The notes under the pieces: model-generated
Told to the model about the DNA's origin: nothing
Database searches by the model: none
The model's input: the letters and a program-made list of their open reading frames with translations, nothing else
Shown: positions 24,504 through 39,093 of the stretch, one piece after another
Position numbering within the stretch: the stretch's first letter is position 1
Layout: each line of letters starts with the position of its first letter
Made by a program: the position numbers and the translations under genes
Source of the DNA: Macrotis lagotis
Taxonomy: Eukaryota > Chordata > Mammalia > Peramelemorphia > Peramelidae
Reading direction: 5' to 3'
Length of the DNA: 64,000 bases
NCBI RefSeq assembly: GCF_037893015.1
Contig: NC_133666.1
Location: 618,932,974 to 618,996,973 of the forward strand

Positions 24504-26630
24504 ACCTATTACAAAATAGTAATAAGCATAATAATAATAATACCATCATACCAATAATACTGCAAGACTGCATAGTAGAGCACACTCAGTCTCAGCAGGA
24601 AGACCTGAATACAAGTCAATATGAATAATTCTGGCTGTGTGACCCTGGGTCAGTCACTTACCATCTCAGGGTCCCTGCAGTGTTCTAAGACTCTAATCAG
24701 ATGATAAGTCAGGGATCAGATCAGTGATAAACCAGGGATCAGACCCCAGCTCCCTATAGGAGTATATACATATATAGAAACAGAGCTCACCAATCAAAAT
24801 GAGTAAAAAAAAATAATAAAAGAATGCTAACCATAGAAACCTACTATGCATACAGAGATGATAAAAATATCATCTTAGAAGAAGAAAGCAGCGATAAGTT
24901 ACCTACATGGGAAGTTTCAAAGGAATCTATGAATTGGATTCAAATCCAAAACCTCATAGAAGAGCTTAAAAAAGAATTTAAAAACCAAAGAAGAAAAGAA
25001 GAAGAAAATGGAAAAAAGAAATGAGAGTCATGCAAGAAACTTATAAAAATTAGCCAGAGATCAATTCTTTTAAAAAGTAAAAATAACCAATAGGAAAAAG
25101 AATATAACTCTTCAAAAAATAAAATCAACCAACTGGAAAAGGAATCCAACTCATCTAAAGCTCAAATCAACCAACTGAAAAGGGGATACATATCAGCAAA
25201 AAGTAAAACGAGGGGCGGCTAGGTGGCGTAGTGGATAAAGCACCGGCCCTGGAGTCAGGAGTACCTGGGTTCAAATCCGGTCTCAGACACTTAATTAGCT
25301 GTGTGGCCTTGGGCAAACCACCATTTGCCTTTCAAAAACCTAACAAAAAAAGTAAAATGAACCAACTGGAACAAGAAACAAAAAGCTAACAAGAAATAAA
25401 ACCTTAAAAATTAGAATTGTACAAATAGAAACTTAATGAATCTATGAGACATCAAGATTCCATCAAACCAAGTCGAAAGGTTGAAAAAAATTGAAGAAAC
25501 CATAAAGTACCCTTTAGGCAAAACAAACAACTTGGAAAATAGATCCAGGAGAGATAATTTACGAATTTTGTTCTAGCAGAAAGCCTAGATAAAAAAATAA
25601 CTTGGGAAATATTTTTCAGGAAATTATCAGAGAAAGCTGTCTAAATAAACTACATCAAGAAGACAAAATAGCCTTGAAAGAATACATAGAACATCTCCAG
25701 AAAGAGATCCAGGATGAAAACGTCATGCACTAAACTCCATAGCCAAATTCTAGAATTCTCAAAAAAAAAAAGGAGAAAATACTGCAAGCAGCCAAAAAGA
25801 AGCAATTTAAATACAAAGTCAGAACAATCAGAATATCAGCTTCAACATTAAATGATTGGAGGATCTGAAATAAGATATTTTGGAAGGCAAAGGACCTTGG
25901 GTGACAACCAAGAATTTACTACTCTGTAAAATTCAGCATATTCTGTCAGGGGAAAAGATGGATGTTCAATGAAATGGAGAATTTCCCAAATTTTCTGATA
26001 AAAAAGACTAGAAGTGAACAGAGAATTTGATCTTCTCAAGAAATGCATGAAAGGGGGGAAAACAACCAAAAAAACCCCAAATGTTAGTCAAGAAAATTAA
26101 ATTGTATACAATCCTACAAGGGATGATAATATTGTGACTCTTGAATATTGTATTTCTCTTAGGATGGTTAAAGGGTTCAACACAGTTGAAGAAGTTGTAC
26201 TTAGAGGATATCACCAGTATTGTTTGTTCTTGTCCTTTATTATCATAAAAGGTCAAAATTACATCTCTGTGTTTGAAACAAATTACAGTGCATCTGACTG
26301 TGGCTGATCAGAACAATATGAGTTCAGAATGCTCTACCACAGGTCAGGCACAAGTAGTTCAGGTGAATACCTGGGGTGGTTACTCTAAACTTAAGTATAT
26401 CACTTTTCCTTTGAGCTCCTTTCATTCTGCCTTGCTCATAGAGCTCAGTACATTCTCCAATGAGGGCACATCCGAAATATGCTAGGCAGAGGCAGCTAGG
26501 TAGAGCACTGGATAGAGCACTGACCCTGGAGTCAGGAGGACATGAGCTCAAATCCATCCTCAGACAATAATTACCTAGCTGTGTGACCATCAGCAAGTCA
26601 CTGAATCCCACTGCCTTGCAAAAGAAGAAG

Positions 26631-26710
<80 letters not shown>

Positions 26711-29700
26711 TGCTAGGTAGTGCTGTGCCAATGTCTTCCCTGTCTTACAATCAATGCTAAAGCTCTTAAGAGAGACCTTCAGGGTGCCCGAGTGCTTAGA
26801 GGCTCTATATACAACTAAATCAGAAGTGACCTGACTTTACTGAATACTTAGAGGTTTATAGAACAATAGGAGCAGAGGTTGGGATCATACTTAGAAGGGT
26901 TGGGACATAAAGAGATTAGGAAGTGATCTTATCTTAATCCATATTTTAGATAAGGGTTTTAGTACCACTTTTAGAGTGCTAAAGGGACAGTGGGAAAGAA
27001 TGTACCCAATATTTTAGTAGGGGAGGGCTGTTGGACTATGATTGCAGTACTATATATAGAGGGAGAGAGAATATTTAGGGGGACTGGGCATGAAATATCA
27101 TGAAGTGATATGCTCTGCTTAAAGCTTTGGCTATAATTAGAGGAAGTATGTTTGGGAGAAGGTACAAATGGTTTATAAACTCATTTGGTTTGGCATGATG
27201 CTCTGGTTCATGGGGACTGGGTGTCAATGAAAAGTACTTTAAAAAGGGATAAGGGATAAAATAATTATAATTTGATGTGATTCATGACTCTTGAGAAGTG
27301 TATTTTTTAATTACATAAATATTTTATTTGTTTTCCAATTATATGCATAGTAGTTTCTACCTATAATTTTTGTAAGGTTTTGAATTTTACAATTTCCCCC
27401 CACCCTCCCTTTCCTCTCCCCTTCCCCATACAGAAGACAATTTGATAATCTTTACATTGTTTCCATGATATGCATTGATCAAAACTGAATGTGTTGAAGA
27501 AAAAAAAATATCCTTGAGGAAGAAATAAAATATTAGAGACAGTAAAATTATGTAGTACATAAAGACACCTTTTTTAAAAATTGAAGATTATAATCTTTGA
27601 TCTTTGTTTAAGCTCCACAGTTTTCTCTCAATAAAGATGGTATTTTCTATCACAGATACCCTAAAATTGTCTCTGATTATTGCACTGATGGAATGAGCCA
27701 TTAAGGCTGATCATCATCCCCATATTGTTGTTAGGGTGTACAATGTTCTTCTGGTTCTACTCATCTCACTCATTATCAATTCATGCAAGTTTTTCCAAGC
27801 TTCTCTGAAATCCCATATCTCCTGATTTCCAATAGAACAATAGTGTTCCACAAGTTGTTTAGCCATTACCCAGTTGATGGATATCCCCTTGATTTTCAGT
27901 TCTTTGCCACTACAAACAGATTTGCTATGAATATTTTTGTACAAGTGATGTTTTTGCCCTTTATCATGATCTCTTCAGGTTATAGACCCAGTAGTGGTGT
28001 TGCTGGATCAAAGAATATGCACATTTTTTGAATATGCACATTTTTATTGCCCTTTAGGCATAATTCCAAATTGCTCTCCCAACAATGCTTTAGTATTCCC
28101 AGATTTCCCACATCCATTCCAAAATTGATCATTGTCCTTTCTGGTCATATTGGCCAACCTGAGAGGTATGAGGTGGTATCACAGAGATGTTTAATTTGCA
28201 TTTCTCTAATCAGTAATGATTTAGAGCAATTTTTCATATGACTATAGATAACTTTGATTTCCTCATCTGCAAATTGCCTTTGCATATCCTTTGACCATTT
28301 GTCATTTGGGGAATGGCTTCTTTTTTTTTTTTTTATAAATTTGACTCAGTTCTCTATATATTTTAGAAATGAGCCCTCTGTCAGAAATACTAGCTGTAAA
28401 AATTGTTTCCCAATTTACTATATTTCTTTTTATCTTTGTTAGAGTGGTTTTGTCTGTGCAAAAGCTTTTTAATTTACTGTAATCAAAATTATCCAGTTTG
28501 TTTTTGATGATGTTCTCTATCTCTTTCTTTGTCATAAACTGTTCCCCTTTCCATAGATCTGACAGGTAAACTATTTCTTGATCTGAGAAGTATATTAGGT
28601 CAGATAGAAGGAGTATATTTTGACAAAGGGCACATAGGAACAAAACAGTGTTAATAAAATATAAAAAGAAAGACTATACTAGAAGAAGATTAGGCATTAG
28701 TGAATAAATAATGCCAAGTAAAGAGGCTCAAAGATCCATTATAAACAAGGGAAAGAAGGGAAGGTGTAAACACTAATTAAATCCTGCTCAATAAATTTGA
28801 CCCAGAGAGGGAATAATGCACATTTCCAACTGGGGGGAGGGAAGGGAAAGAAAAATGAAGAAGGGACTGATAAAAGGAAAGGTGAAGGTATAAGTGAAAG
28901 TAAACTTAAATTTAAAATTTAAAAGAAAAGTTAAAAGGAAAAGGGAGTAAAACTTTGGAGAAGAAGAATAAGAGGAAAGGAAAAAGTACAAATGGGAAAA
29001 GATAACATGGAGAGAAATAAAAATTTAGTAAAACTCTAAATGTGAATGGGATGAATTATCCCATAAAACAGAAGCAGATAGTAGAATGGATTAAAAGCCA
29101 TAATCCTACAATATGTTGTTTAGAAGAAAGACATTTAAAACAGAGAGATACACACAGGTTAGACGTATGGAGTACTATTGTTCTATAAAAAAATTCAAGA
29201 ATTGTCAAACTCTAGAGAAGCATGGAAGGAATTACAGGAACTGATGCTGAGCAATGGGAGCAGAACCAAGAGAACATTGTACATATTAACAACAATATTG
29301 TGAGCTGATCAGCTTTGATGGATGCAGCTCTCTCAGCAGTTCAGAGAGCTAGGACAACCCTCGGAAAACTGTAATGGACAATGCTATCCATGTCCAGATG
29401 AAGAAAAAAACTCCAAACAAAACAAAAAACCTACAAAATTTGAATGCATACTACATTCATTTTTTTAAAAAAAATTCTCCTATACTTTTCCTTTCTGTCC
29501 CATGGTTTTTTTCCTCCTTAGTCCTAAATCCTCATATAGAAAATGACTCTTGGGTAAACATGCTAAACCCAATACATAGACAATGTTCATTAGATTGTAC
29601 TATTGAGGGGAGGGGGGTGGGAAGGGTAGGAAATTATATCACTTATAAATATGTATGTGAATGAATGTTGACAACCTTTCATAACATGTAATTGGAAAAA

Positions 29701-32700
29701 TAAAATAAAATATTAATTAAAAAAAAAGAATGAAAGAAAGGGAATTTTTCTGCCAAAAGGTCCTCAGTGATATCCCAGGACAAAAAATGAAAGAAATAAT
29801 AGCTGACATTTATACAGGGATCTAAGGTCTGCAGAAGCTTCATAAAATGATTATATCCAAACCTCAAAACATCTCTGTGAAGTAGATCCTGTTACAATCT
29901 TCATTTCCTAAGTGAGGAAACTGAGGATCAGGGAACAGAAATGACTTGCCTGGGGGGTATCACATAACACCTTGGTGTCAGAGCTGAGATTACAAACCCA
30001 GTTTTCCTAATCTAGGATCCTTTTCATTACACCATGCAGAATATACTTTTTAATTTTTTTGTTATGATAATTCCCTTACTAAATAATCAGGGAATGACTG
30101 AAAAACTGTGGTATATGAGGATATAAATATAAAGGAATATCGTTGTGCTGAAAAAAAAGGAAGAAAAAGTCAATTTTAAAGAGAGATGGGAAGACTCTTA
30201 TGAACTGAAATAAAATGAAGTCAGCAAAATCAGAACAATTTATATTATATATTATAAAATAAATATATTGTATATAAATAATATATATTATAAAAAGTAA
30301 CATTTTTGAATGACTGAAGAACTCCATCAGCTAAATGCTTTACCATGATTCCAGAAGACTACTAAAGAAGAATATTACCTATCTCCTTATATTAAGAATA
30401 AGACATCCAAAGATGACTACAGTAGGCATTTCTTTTGTTTGTCTAGTCATTTATGAAACAGGGTTCTCAATTTCTTTCTTTTTTTCTGCAGTCCTTTCTT
30501 TCCTTCTTAGTTTCTTTCTTTCTCTTTCTTTAATTCTCACTCTCCTTCTCTTCTTCCTTCTTTTCCTTTCCTAGTTTTGTTTCTTCCTTCTTTCTATTCT
30601 TACTCTTTTATGAGGATATGAAAGGAGAAAGAAATGAATGCTTAATAATGGAATAAATAAATTCTAAAGAGAAACTAATGGGTAAAGTTGAAATGTGATT
30701 TAGTAAAATTAACAATTTGGAACAGATAATCTCTGAGGTCACTTTGAAATTCTGTGATTCAAGGCCCTTTTATAAGGGGTAAATTGCACAAGGGTACTGA
30801 ATATATGGGACTATGAGGATAATATCTTCAAGAAACAAAATCCTAACAACTCTGACAATGTTCTCTTGTTTTGTTACAAACAAATTGTGGATATCATAGA
30901 AGCAGAACTGGAAACTTCAGAAGACAGAAATCCTATAAGGCTAAGGCACACTATCTCCCAGGGGGCTTCTTTGAATTTAGGATATTTCTTGTTCACCAAT
31001 ACATACTTTAGTGGAATCATTTCATTTAGTAAAGAAAATTCTAAAATTTGGAGTTTTTATGAGCTATTCTGAAAACCATGGTTCATATTGATATGGTAGA
31101 AGTTTGGGGAGAATAAAATGGGAAAAGTTTCTTTTCCATGTTTCCCTTTCCTTCTTCAATTTGCACATTTACTATATTTTAGAAGAGTTGAGTTTTTTAG
31201 TTTTGCTTAAAATTTATATTTTTCATAAATATTGAGTTTTATATTCCTGAAAACATTTTATATATATGAAAAAAATCTTGTTTTATTATTTGTTTGTAGT
31301 CTGAACATTTTAATTTTTGTTCCATCATATCTGATTCTGTGACTCCATTTGGGGTTTCCTTGGCAATGATACTGGAGTACTTTGCCATTTTCTTCTCCAG
31401 TTCATTTTATAGATGAGGCATAAAGGGACTCACCAAGGCAAAAAGACTGTGCTTACCCTTTGATCCAACAATGCCACGACTATGTCTATATTCTAAAGAG
31501 ATCATAAAAGGGGGCAAAGACACACACACACATACAAAAATATTTATAGCAGCTCTTTATATAGTGACAAATAATGGGAAATTGAGGGGGTGTCCATCAA
31601 TTGGAGAATGACTGAACAAGCTGTGGTAAATGAATGTGATGGAGTACTATTTTGTAAGAAATCAGGATCGACTGGAGATTAGAAAAGTATAGAAATAACT
31701 GTATGAACTGATGCTGAGTGAAGTGAGCAGAACTTGAACATTATACACATTAATTGCAACACTGCCAGATGATCCACTATGATAGACTTAGCTCCTCTCA
31801 GCATTTCACTGATCAAAGATAATCCTGGAAACATGATATGGAAAATGACAGTCACAGATAAAAAACTATGGAGTTTGAAAACAGGCCAAAGCATACTATG
31901 TTCACTTTTTAAAGTTTCTTTTATTTTTTTCCTTTCTTTCTCATGATTTTCCCCCTTAGTTCTAATTCTTCTTTCATAAATTTTTTAATAATGAAATATA
32001 GTTAACACAATTGCACGTGTAAATCTATATCAGATTGTTTGCTGCCATGGGATGGGGAAGAGAAGGGAGGGTAAGATAAAAATGTGGAACTTAAAAACTT
32101 GCAAGACGATGAATGCAGTAAACTCTCTTTGCAGGTAATTGGAAGAAATAAATAAAACTTTGAAAAATAAAATAAAATTTTAAAAAGAGAGATTTGCCCA
32201 GGCACATACTACTAGAACGTGTCTGAGACCAGATTTGAATTCCTTTCTGACTCTAGGTTAAGCACTCTATCCACTAAACAACCTAGCTGCCCTGGGCATT
32301 TTAACAACCAAATGTAAATATTAGGAATATAAATGCTTATTAGTATTCAAAAAACCCTACTTGGTGAATACATTCCAGGGACTTTCTGTTGTCACAAGTT
32401 GCTCTACTCAGGACTCAGGTCTTTTCTCCCACATAATTACAAGCCTTGGTTTATTTGATTCAATGGATCTTGACTTGGTTCAATGACCAGCTGTCTAAAA
32501 CAGTCTAGCAGTCACCAGCTATTAATGCACCTGCTCCCTGGTTCCTGTACTTCAGCATTCTTCTAAACTATAATCCCTAGACCATGCTACCTCCTCCAAC
32601 GACTGTACTTTTTAGGAAGTCCTTTAACTCACAGGATCATAAGACCTGGAGCTGGAAGTGTCCTCATTCATCTAGTCCAGTCCCCTCATTTTACAGATGA

Positions 32701-35700
32701 GGAAACTGAGACAAAGAAAGGTGTGCTGAGTTGCCCAAATTGGTACAAGTGGTTAAAAAGTCCAGTATCACCTGAAGGCAGGTGCTCTAGCTCAAAATCC
32801 AATGCTATTTCTTCTCTACTCTTCCCTTCTATCCTTGCTTGCCATCTCAGACCCCAGGCCCACCTCAGCCCACATGATTCTCTGTTGCTTTGATATTCAG
32901 ACTCTTACCATATCTTCTAAGTCCAGTAGATCCCGCTCACTCTGGAGGAGCTCCAGGAGAGCCTGAAGCAAAAGCTGCTTTAACTCTCTGCCCATTGTGG
33001 TCAGTACTTTTTGTTCACTCTCCATCTCAGCCTTCAGTTTCTCAAAGTCTGTGACTGGTATGTGTATCGTTTTCCAGGCAGCTAGACAAAACAAGACACC
33101 TAGGGTCAGGATCTCAGCCCAGTTCTCAGAACCTTCATCCCTGGTCCTTCCTGGGAAACCTTTATCCTCACAGGCTGCTGGGCTGGGTCCCTGCTGTATC
33201 CCTCTTCACTAGGGGGACATCTGTATTTTCTGCCCAGTTCATGTAGGGCTCAGGAACCTCCCTCCATTACAGTAAGGGAGGGGAATGAGTCAGATGCCTG
33301 ATTCCCAAACTCAGCCACAGAAAGTTGTGTTCTGATCCTTCCTTGGTATAAAAAAAGGGAGTCATGACTGAAGAGTCTCCAGCACAACCCAAAGAAATGA
33401 CATGTTGAGAGTCTTTACCTATGAATTGAATAAGGTATTCAGTACATCCGTAGACACATTTCATTGATTAATCAAAAAAGAAACTAGCTTTTATATGGCA
33501 ATTTATAAATGTTAACAAATATTATCTCATTGGGGTCTCACAACAAACCTGGGAGGCAGGTACTATTATTACCTCTATTTTACAGATGGGGAAACAGACC
33601 AGATTGAACTCAAGTGTTCTGACTAATTTCAGAGCTCTGGTCCTGTGCTATCTAATGGTCTGATGGGAATATTCATACCAATGTGGAATCTCACATCTGA
33701 TTTATACTTCCATACCCCATGGTACTATTATCCATCCTCCCAAATATCTCCCACAGATCCAACCTTCTTAGGATGCATTACCCAAACTACCCATCTATGG
33801 CTACTCTCAGGATACAAAGGATTCTGGTCCTTTTCCGATTCAACATTTCCTGGATAAAGTATTCTTACCCACAGCTCTTACCTGGGCTCGCATCCCCTGG
33901 AAAACGGACTCCAGTGCCTTCATTTGTCCTGCTACCCCTTTCTCCTCTAGATGTTTTCACTTTTTGGCTGAGGAATGGACCTAACCTCTCTCCATGTTCT
34001 CTTTGATTCCTTTTCTTATGGCACAGTAGAGAAGGCACTGGGACTGGAGTCTGGAAACCTGAGTACAAATACACCCTCAGATATCTACTAGCTGTATGAC
34101 CCCAGGATAGTCACTTATCCTCTGGTTATCAAATGGGGATAAAAATAGTACCAACTTCCAGGGATATTATGAGGATCAAATGAAATAATCATTGTAAAGA
34201 CTTTCCTTAGCGCAATATCTGGGCCAGAGTAAACTCTAAAGAGCATTAGCTACTATCATAGAGTCTTCCAAAGCTCTTTCAGGTAAGTCTCTGGAGCACA
34301 AACTTGGGCCCTGGGCCATAGGTAGGAGGCTGAACTATACCCAGGTAGAGACAGCTGCCCAGTCCATCCTGTACAGACTTGACCCATTTCAGGCCTTTAG
34401 ATTTATTAGTTCTTGGTTTATAAACACCTGAACATAAAGGAAGATTCACTGCCTCGGCCCCAAGAAAATCCCTTGAGCAAGGTGGACTTTTGTTTTGTCT
34501 TCCCTCTCCAAGGAGGAGAAGGAAAAGAAGACTAACATTTGAAAACTGTTTCCTATGTGCTGGAGATGACATTAAGTATTTTACAAATATTATTTCATTT
34601 GACATATAGGACTCATAGGGTGAGAGAAACACTGCCCTTCCCAGACCCTGGAGCACCACAGAGGCAAATTTCCTTGAACCCCTGTTCCCCATGGCAGGGT
34701 CATCTCAGCCTGGTGCTCTGCCTCTACTCCTTCCAAAACCACAGTCCCTGGGGATGGACCTGGACACACCTCACTGGTGGTACTCTGAAAGAACAAGGAG
34801 CAATGAGTTCTTGATCCTTTCATTACCTCTCAGACCCTTCCTAGCCTGGGCACCCTAGCCTGTTGGGTCCTGCCTCTGAATATTTCAGGCTGTTTTTATC
34901 TTTGTGTTTCAGCTGGGAGAGGTGGAGGAGGTGGGGAACATGGTGTGGGAAGAAAGTCACAAACCTCTTATTGTCATTTCATGATCTGTTAATAAAAAGA
35001 GAAGATATTTGTTTCAGTCTCCATCTACCCCCAGGGGTAGTTAGGAATCATAGCACTGAACAAAACTGCCCAAATTCACATGAATATAATCAAATCCATC
35101 CCTCATGGCTTTCTGGCTTGGGTTGTCTTTCCCATCCTTATCCAGTCTAGCAGGTTGGACCTAGGGCAGACCTAGCAATAACAGCTAACTCCTAATTAGT
35201 GGAGCTCAAGATTTGCAAAGCACTTGTCTTAGATTATCTAACTTGATTCTCAAAGGGGGCCTGAGAGATCTGGGCTACAGGTGCTAGAATCCCCATTTTA
35301 CAGATGAGGAGCCTGGGTCCCTCAGTAATGTCCTCACAGCACACAGCTACTGTCACTATGGTAGGTAGGATTTGAACATGTCTTTGTTGACCATGAATCA
35401 TAAGTTGAGCTTCATCTGTAACAGGAGGAGGCTGACACCTGCCCATCTCATCCCTTAACAAGAAGGAATCAAATGCATTAAAAGATTTTCTATTAAATAA
35501 ATATAAAGAAGTAAAAACATGTAAGCTTTTGTTAACATCTTTTTAGGCAGATGGAGGAAAGGTACCAGAGAAGAAGCTAACAAACAAGTAGAACTTGGTC
35601 TTCCTCTAAGATCTTCATATTTCTATCACCATCAGTGGGGCAGAGTGAGTTAAATGCTGGGCAGGTAGACAGGGAGCCCACCTATGATACGCTTCATTAA

Positions 35701-38700
35701 AAACACCTGAGCTCCCTATTTCACAGGATCGTTGGGAAGTTCAGTTAGATAATGTACACACAGGATTTTGCAAACCTTAAAGTAATTTGTGTGTGTGTGT
35801 GTGTGTATACATCTTTTTTGTTGAGTTGTGTTCTCACTTGTGTGATGTTTTCAGTTGTGGCTAGTTCTTCATGAATCCATTTGTGGATTTCTTGATGGAG
35901 ATACTAGAGTGGTTTACCTTTTCCTTCTCCTGTTCATTTGAAAAATAAGGAAACCGAGGCAAAAAAGGTTAAGTGACTTGCTCAGAGTCACAGAACTAGA
36001 AAGTGTCTGAGGTTACATGTTGTTGTCTGTATGTATACATACATACATGTATGTGTATAAACAAACATCTACACCCACACAGACATAGGGTGTCTTAAAA
36101 GCTATTAAATTTTTAAACTGCATTTAGACTTTTGTGAACTAGTCTCTTAACCCTGATTACCTCAGTTTCCTCTTCGGTAAAAAGGAGTTGGAGAAGGAAA
36201 TGGCAAACTATTAGTATCTTTCCCAAGAAAACCCCAAATGGGGTCACAAAGAAAGAATGCAACTGAATGAGTGAATGACAACAAAAAAAGACTTTTAGGA
36301 TACTCTCTATCTATTTTAGTTCCAGTGATTTCATTGGTATAGAGAATAGCCAATGAAGGAACTCCCTCTACCAGTGCAGAGGTACGACTCCTCAACTCAT
36401 AGTCACTATGAAATTAAGTGTTTTGTCCAGGGTAATTGGAACCAAAGATGACAGAGGCTAGACATAAACCCAGTCCTTCTGAATTTAGAGGCCAGCACTT
36501 TAGCCACTATGTTGGCCCTTACTTCTTATTGTGTCCTCTGTTCTATCTTCTCTATGCTACATAGAGGGAAGAACCCTAGGTTGAATGAAAACTGAAGGGG
36601 GTAGGTCTTCAGTCTAGGAAATGAAGGATTTCCTTGAGGAGCTGCCTAGACAGCTTCCCATCCATGGGAACATGAATGATTGTAAAGGACCCATTGCCTT
36701 AGAAAGACAACCAAACAAACCTGTCACTCACCTTCAGGTAGGAAGGTTTTCTGGTTCTTATCTGGAATTTGAAGAACAGCTAAATAAAGAATAAAAGTAA
36801 TTAAAAATTTATGGAAAAGAAGGTGCAAGTTTCCATTATTGAATGGATTATAAATCATTGTGTATAATAAACACATGTGTGTTGATGTATATGGCTACTA
36901 GGTGCAACATGGATAGAGGGCTGTTCCTAGTTGAGAAGGCCTGAGTTTATATCTAGCCTCTGACACTTAACTAGCTCTGTGAGCCTGAACAAGTCACTTT
37001 AGTGCTGTTTGTCTGTTTCCTCATATGTCACATGAGCAAGAGAAGAATTCCATAAAAGCTACAAAATCAGCCATACCCTTTTGACTTAGTGATTTCACTG
37101 CCAGAATCATTAGTGTAGGAAGAGAAATTTGGAGATCAACTAATTCAATCCTTTCATTTTACTGATAAGAAAGGTCAAGATCTTTATCTTAAAGCTGACC
37201 CATAATTTCTTTGGGGTGGGCTCTCCCTCTATAATCACAGACCACAATCAAGGTGGCCAACCTGCGGAAGCTTCCAGATTTAGACTGATTTTTAAGGGAC
37301 AGACATACTTGGGGCCCCTACTCAAAACTTCTGTAGGTCAGAATGATTGGTCAAAGCCTTTACTGAGAACCCAGGACACAAAATCTGAGAGATGGAAGGG
37401 AACTCAATGGCTCTCCAGCCCAATGCATAGCTGAAGGATTAGAACACACTAAACACATTAGAATACTCTGTTAATTATTTCCATTTCTCCTTCATATAGA
37501 TTGATTTGTATTTATTTGTTTGTCCATTTTATCCCCTTTAAAGTTTAAGCTCCTTGGGGGCAGGGACTGTCTTTTGCCTCTTTTTTATGTCCTCAAGACC
37601 TAGCACAATACCTGGGACATAATAGGTGTTTAATAAATGTCTGTTGATTGATGTTTCTATATTCCACAAATAAATAATCATTTGGATTTCACAGTTTTAA
37701 TTAGAATTTTCTTTCTCATATATTGTCTCCTGCAGTTATATTGAGAAATGGGATTCTGGATAGGATAATGGTAGACCAGGTGTTTGATTGTACTGGTTTG
37801 ACTATCAATAAGTTGACCAATAAACATTTGTCAAGTGCCTACTATGTGCCAGATCCTGTGCTAAATGCTAAAGTAAGCTGGAAGGGCTGAGTAGAGGCCT
37901 ATGTCTACTATCTAAGGGTGAGGCTAGCTCTGGACAGAGAGACTCATCCTTTGTCTAGCCATGGGGAGGGGGGAGGGGGCGAATTTTTGCCCTGGACATG
38001 TCTTAGAGACCATGGACTAGGATGTGACCAGCATTAATGGATCAAGCAAATGGGAGACCCTTGAATAATAATTGTAATTTCTATTTTCTGTAATTGATAT
38101 AAAGTTTGTGGTGATCCAAATAAAGGATGGCTAAAAGGGGAAGATAGAAAAGGAAAAGGGATATCTATTTTCTGATACCCCCAAAAGCACTCCTGCCCCT
38201 TCTCCTGGGTAGTTGGAAAACTCAGTGAAGACTCACCTCCTTTTCTCATCGCTTTGCTCTAACCAACAAGTCAGCCCTCCCACCTTAGACTCTATGTGAG
38301 GGGTAAAGAAAGATGGAGGTAATCTCTACACAAGTTGTCTGCCTGGCCAGTGGGGCAACTGCATTCCCCAAACACCAGGAGATGTACTCTAGTCATATCC
38401 CCTCCTCTTCCCCACCTTCTTCAGCCCTTTGTTGGGGGAGACTCAGATTGAAGTGAATTTTCCCCACCCTCTCCATTCTCCCCACTGCAGTTGTTCTGAT
38501 CTAACTTACTCCAGTGGTCCCGGATAATTAACTGAGCAACCTTGAAAGCAAGTATACCGCTTGGAGGGAAAATCATTTTCTTTGTTTTGTTTTTGTGACC
38601 CCTACTTTCAACCTGGGGAGAGAAGGAAAGAGGGAAAGAGTTGCAGATCCAGAACTGGAAGGGGCCTCAGAAGTCAGATCATCAAGTCCTCTCATTCTCA

Positions 38701-39006
38701 AGAAATCCCATCTCAAAGAGATAAAGGGACTTGCCCAAGGTCACACAGCTGGAATCTGGATTCAGGTGCTTTGACCCAAAAACCTGTGCCCAGAGATTGT
38801 GGGGCATGCAGCAAGGTTCTGGAGATTAAGGAGTGGGGAGGGAGGAGCCAAATTTGGATGGAGTCTGGAGAGGAATCAGCCTCAAAGTCTATGCAATGAG
38901 GAGAGGGTGAATGAGAAGAAGAGGGTCAACACAAAGACTTTGAGCTAGGGTGACTTAGGACAATAAGCTCTCAGCCCCTGTCACCTAAGTCCTCTAATAA
39001 CTGTGT

Positions 39007-39093
<87 letters not shown>

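Noticed and set aside
26324..26731. 135-codon minus-strand frame with poly-Tyr and poly-Phe
   Set aside because: Encoded by GAA and GTA triplet expansions in a SINE tail.
34279..34692. 137-codon minus-strand open frame as a stand-alone gene
   Set aside because: No start context, family resemblance or codon pattern. Only its central 78 nt is kept, as a weak exon candidate.
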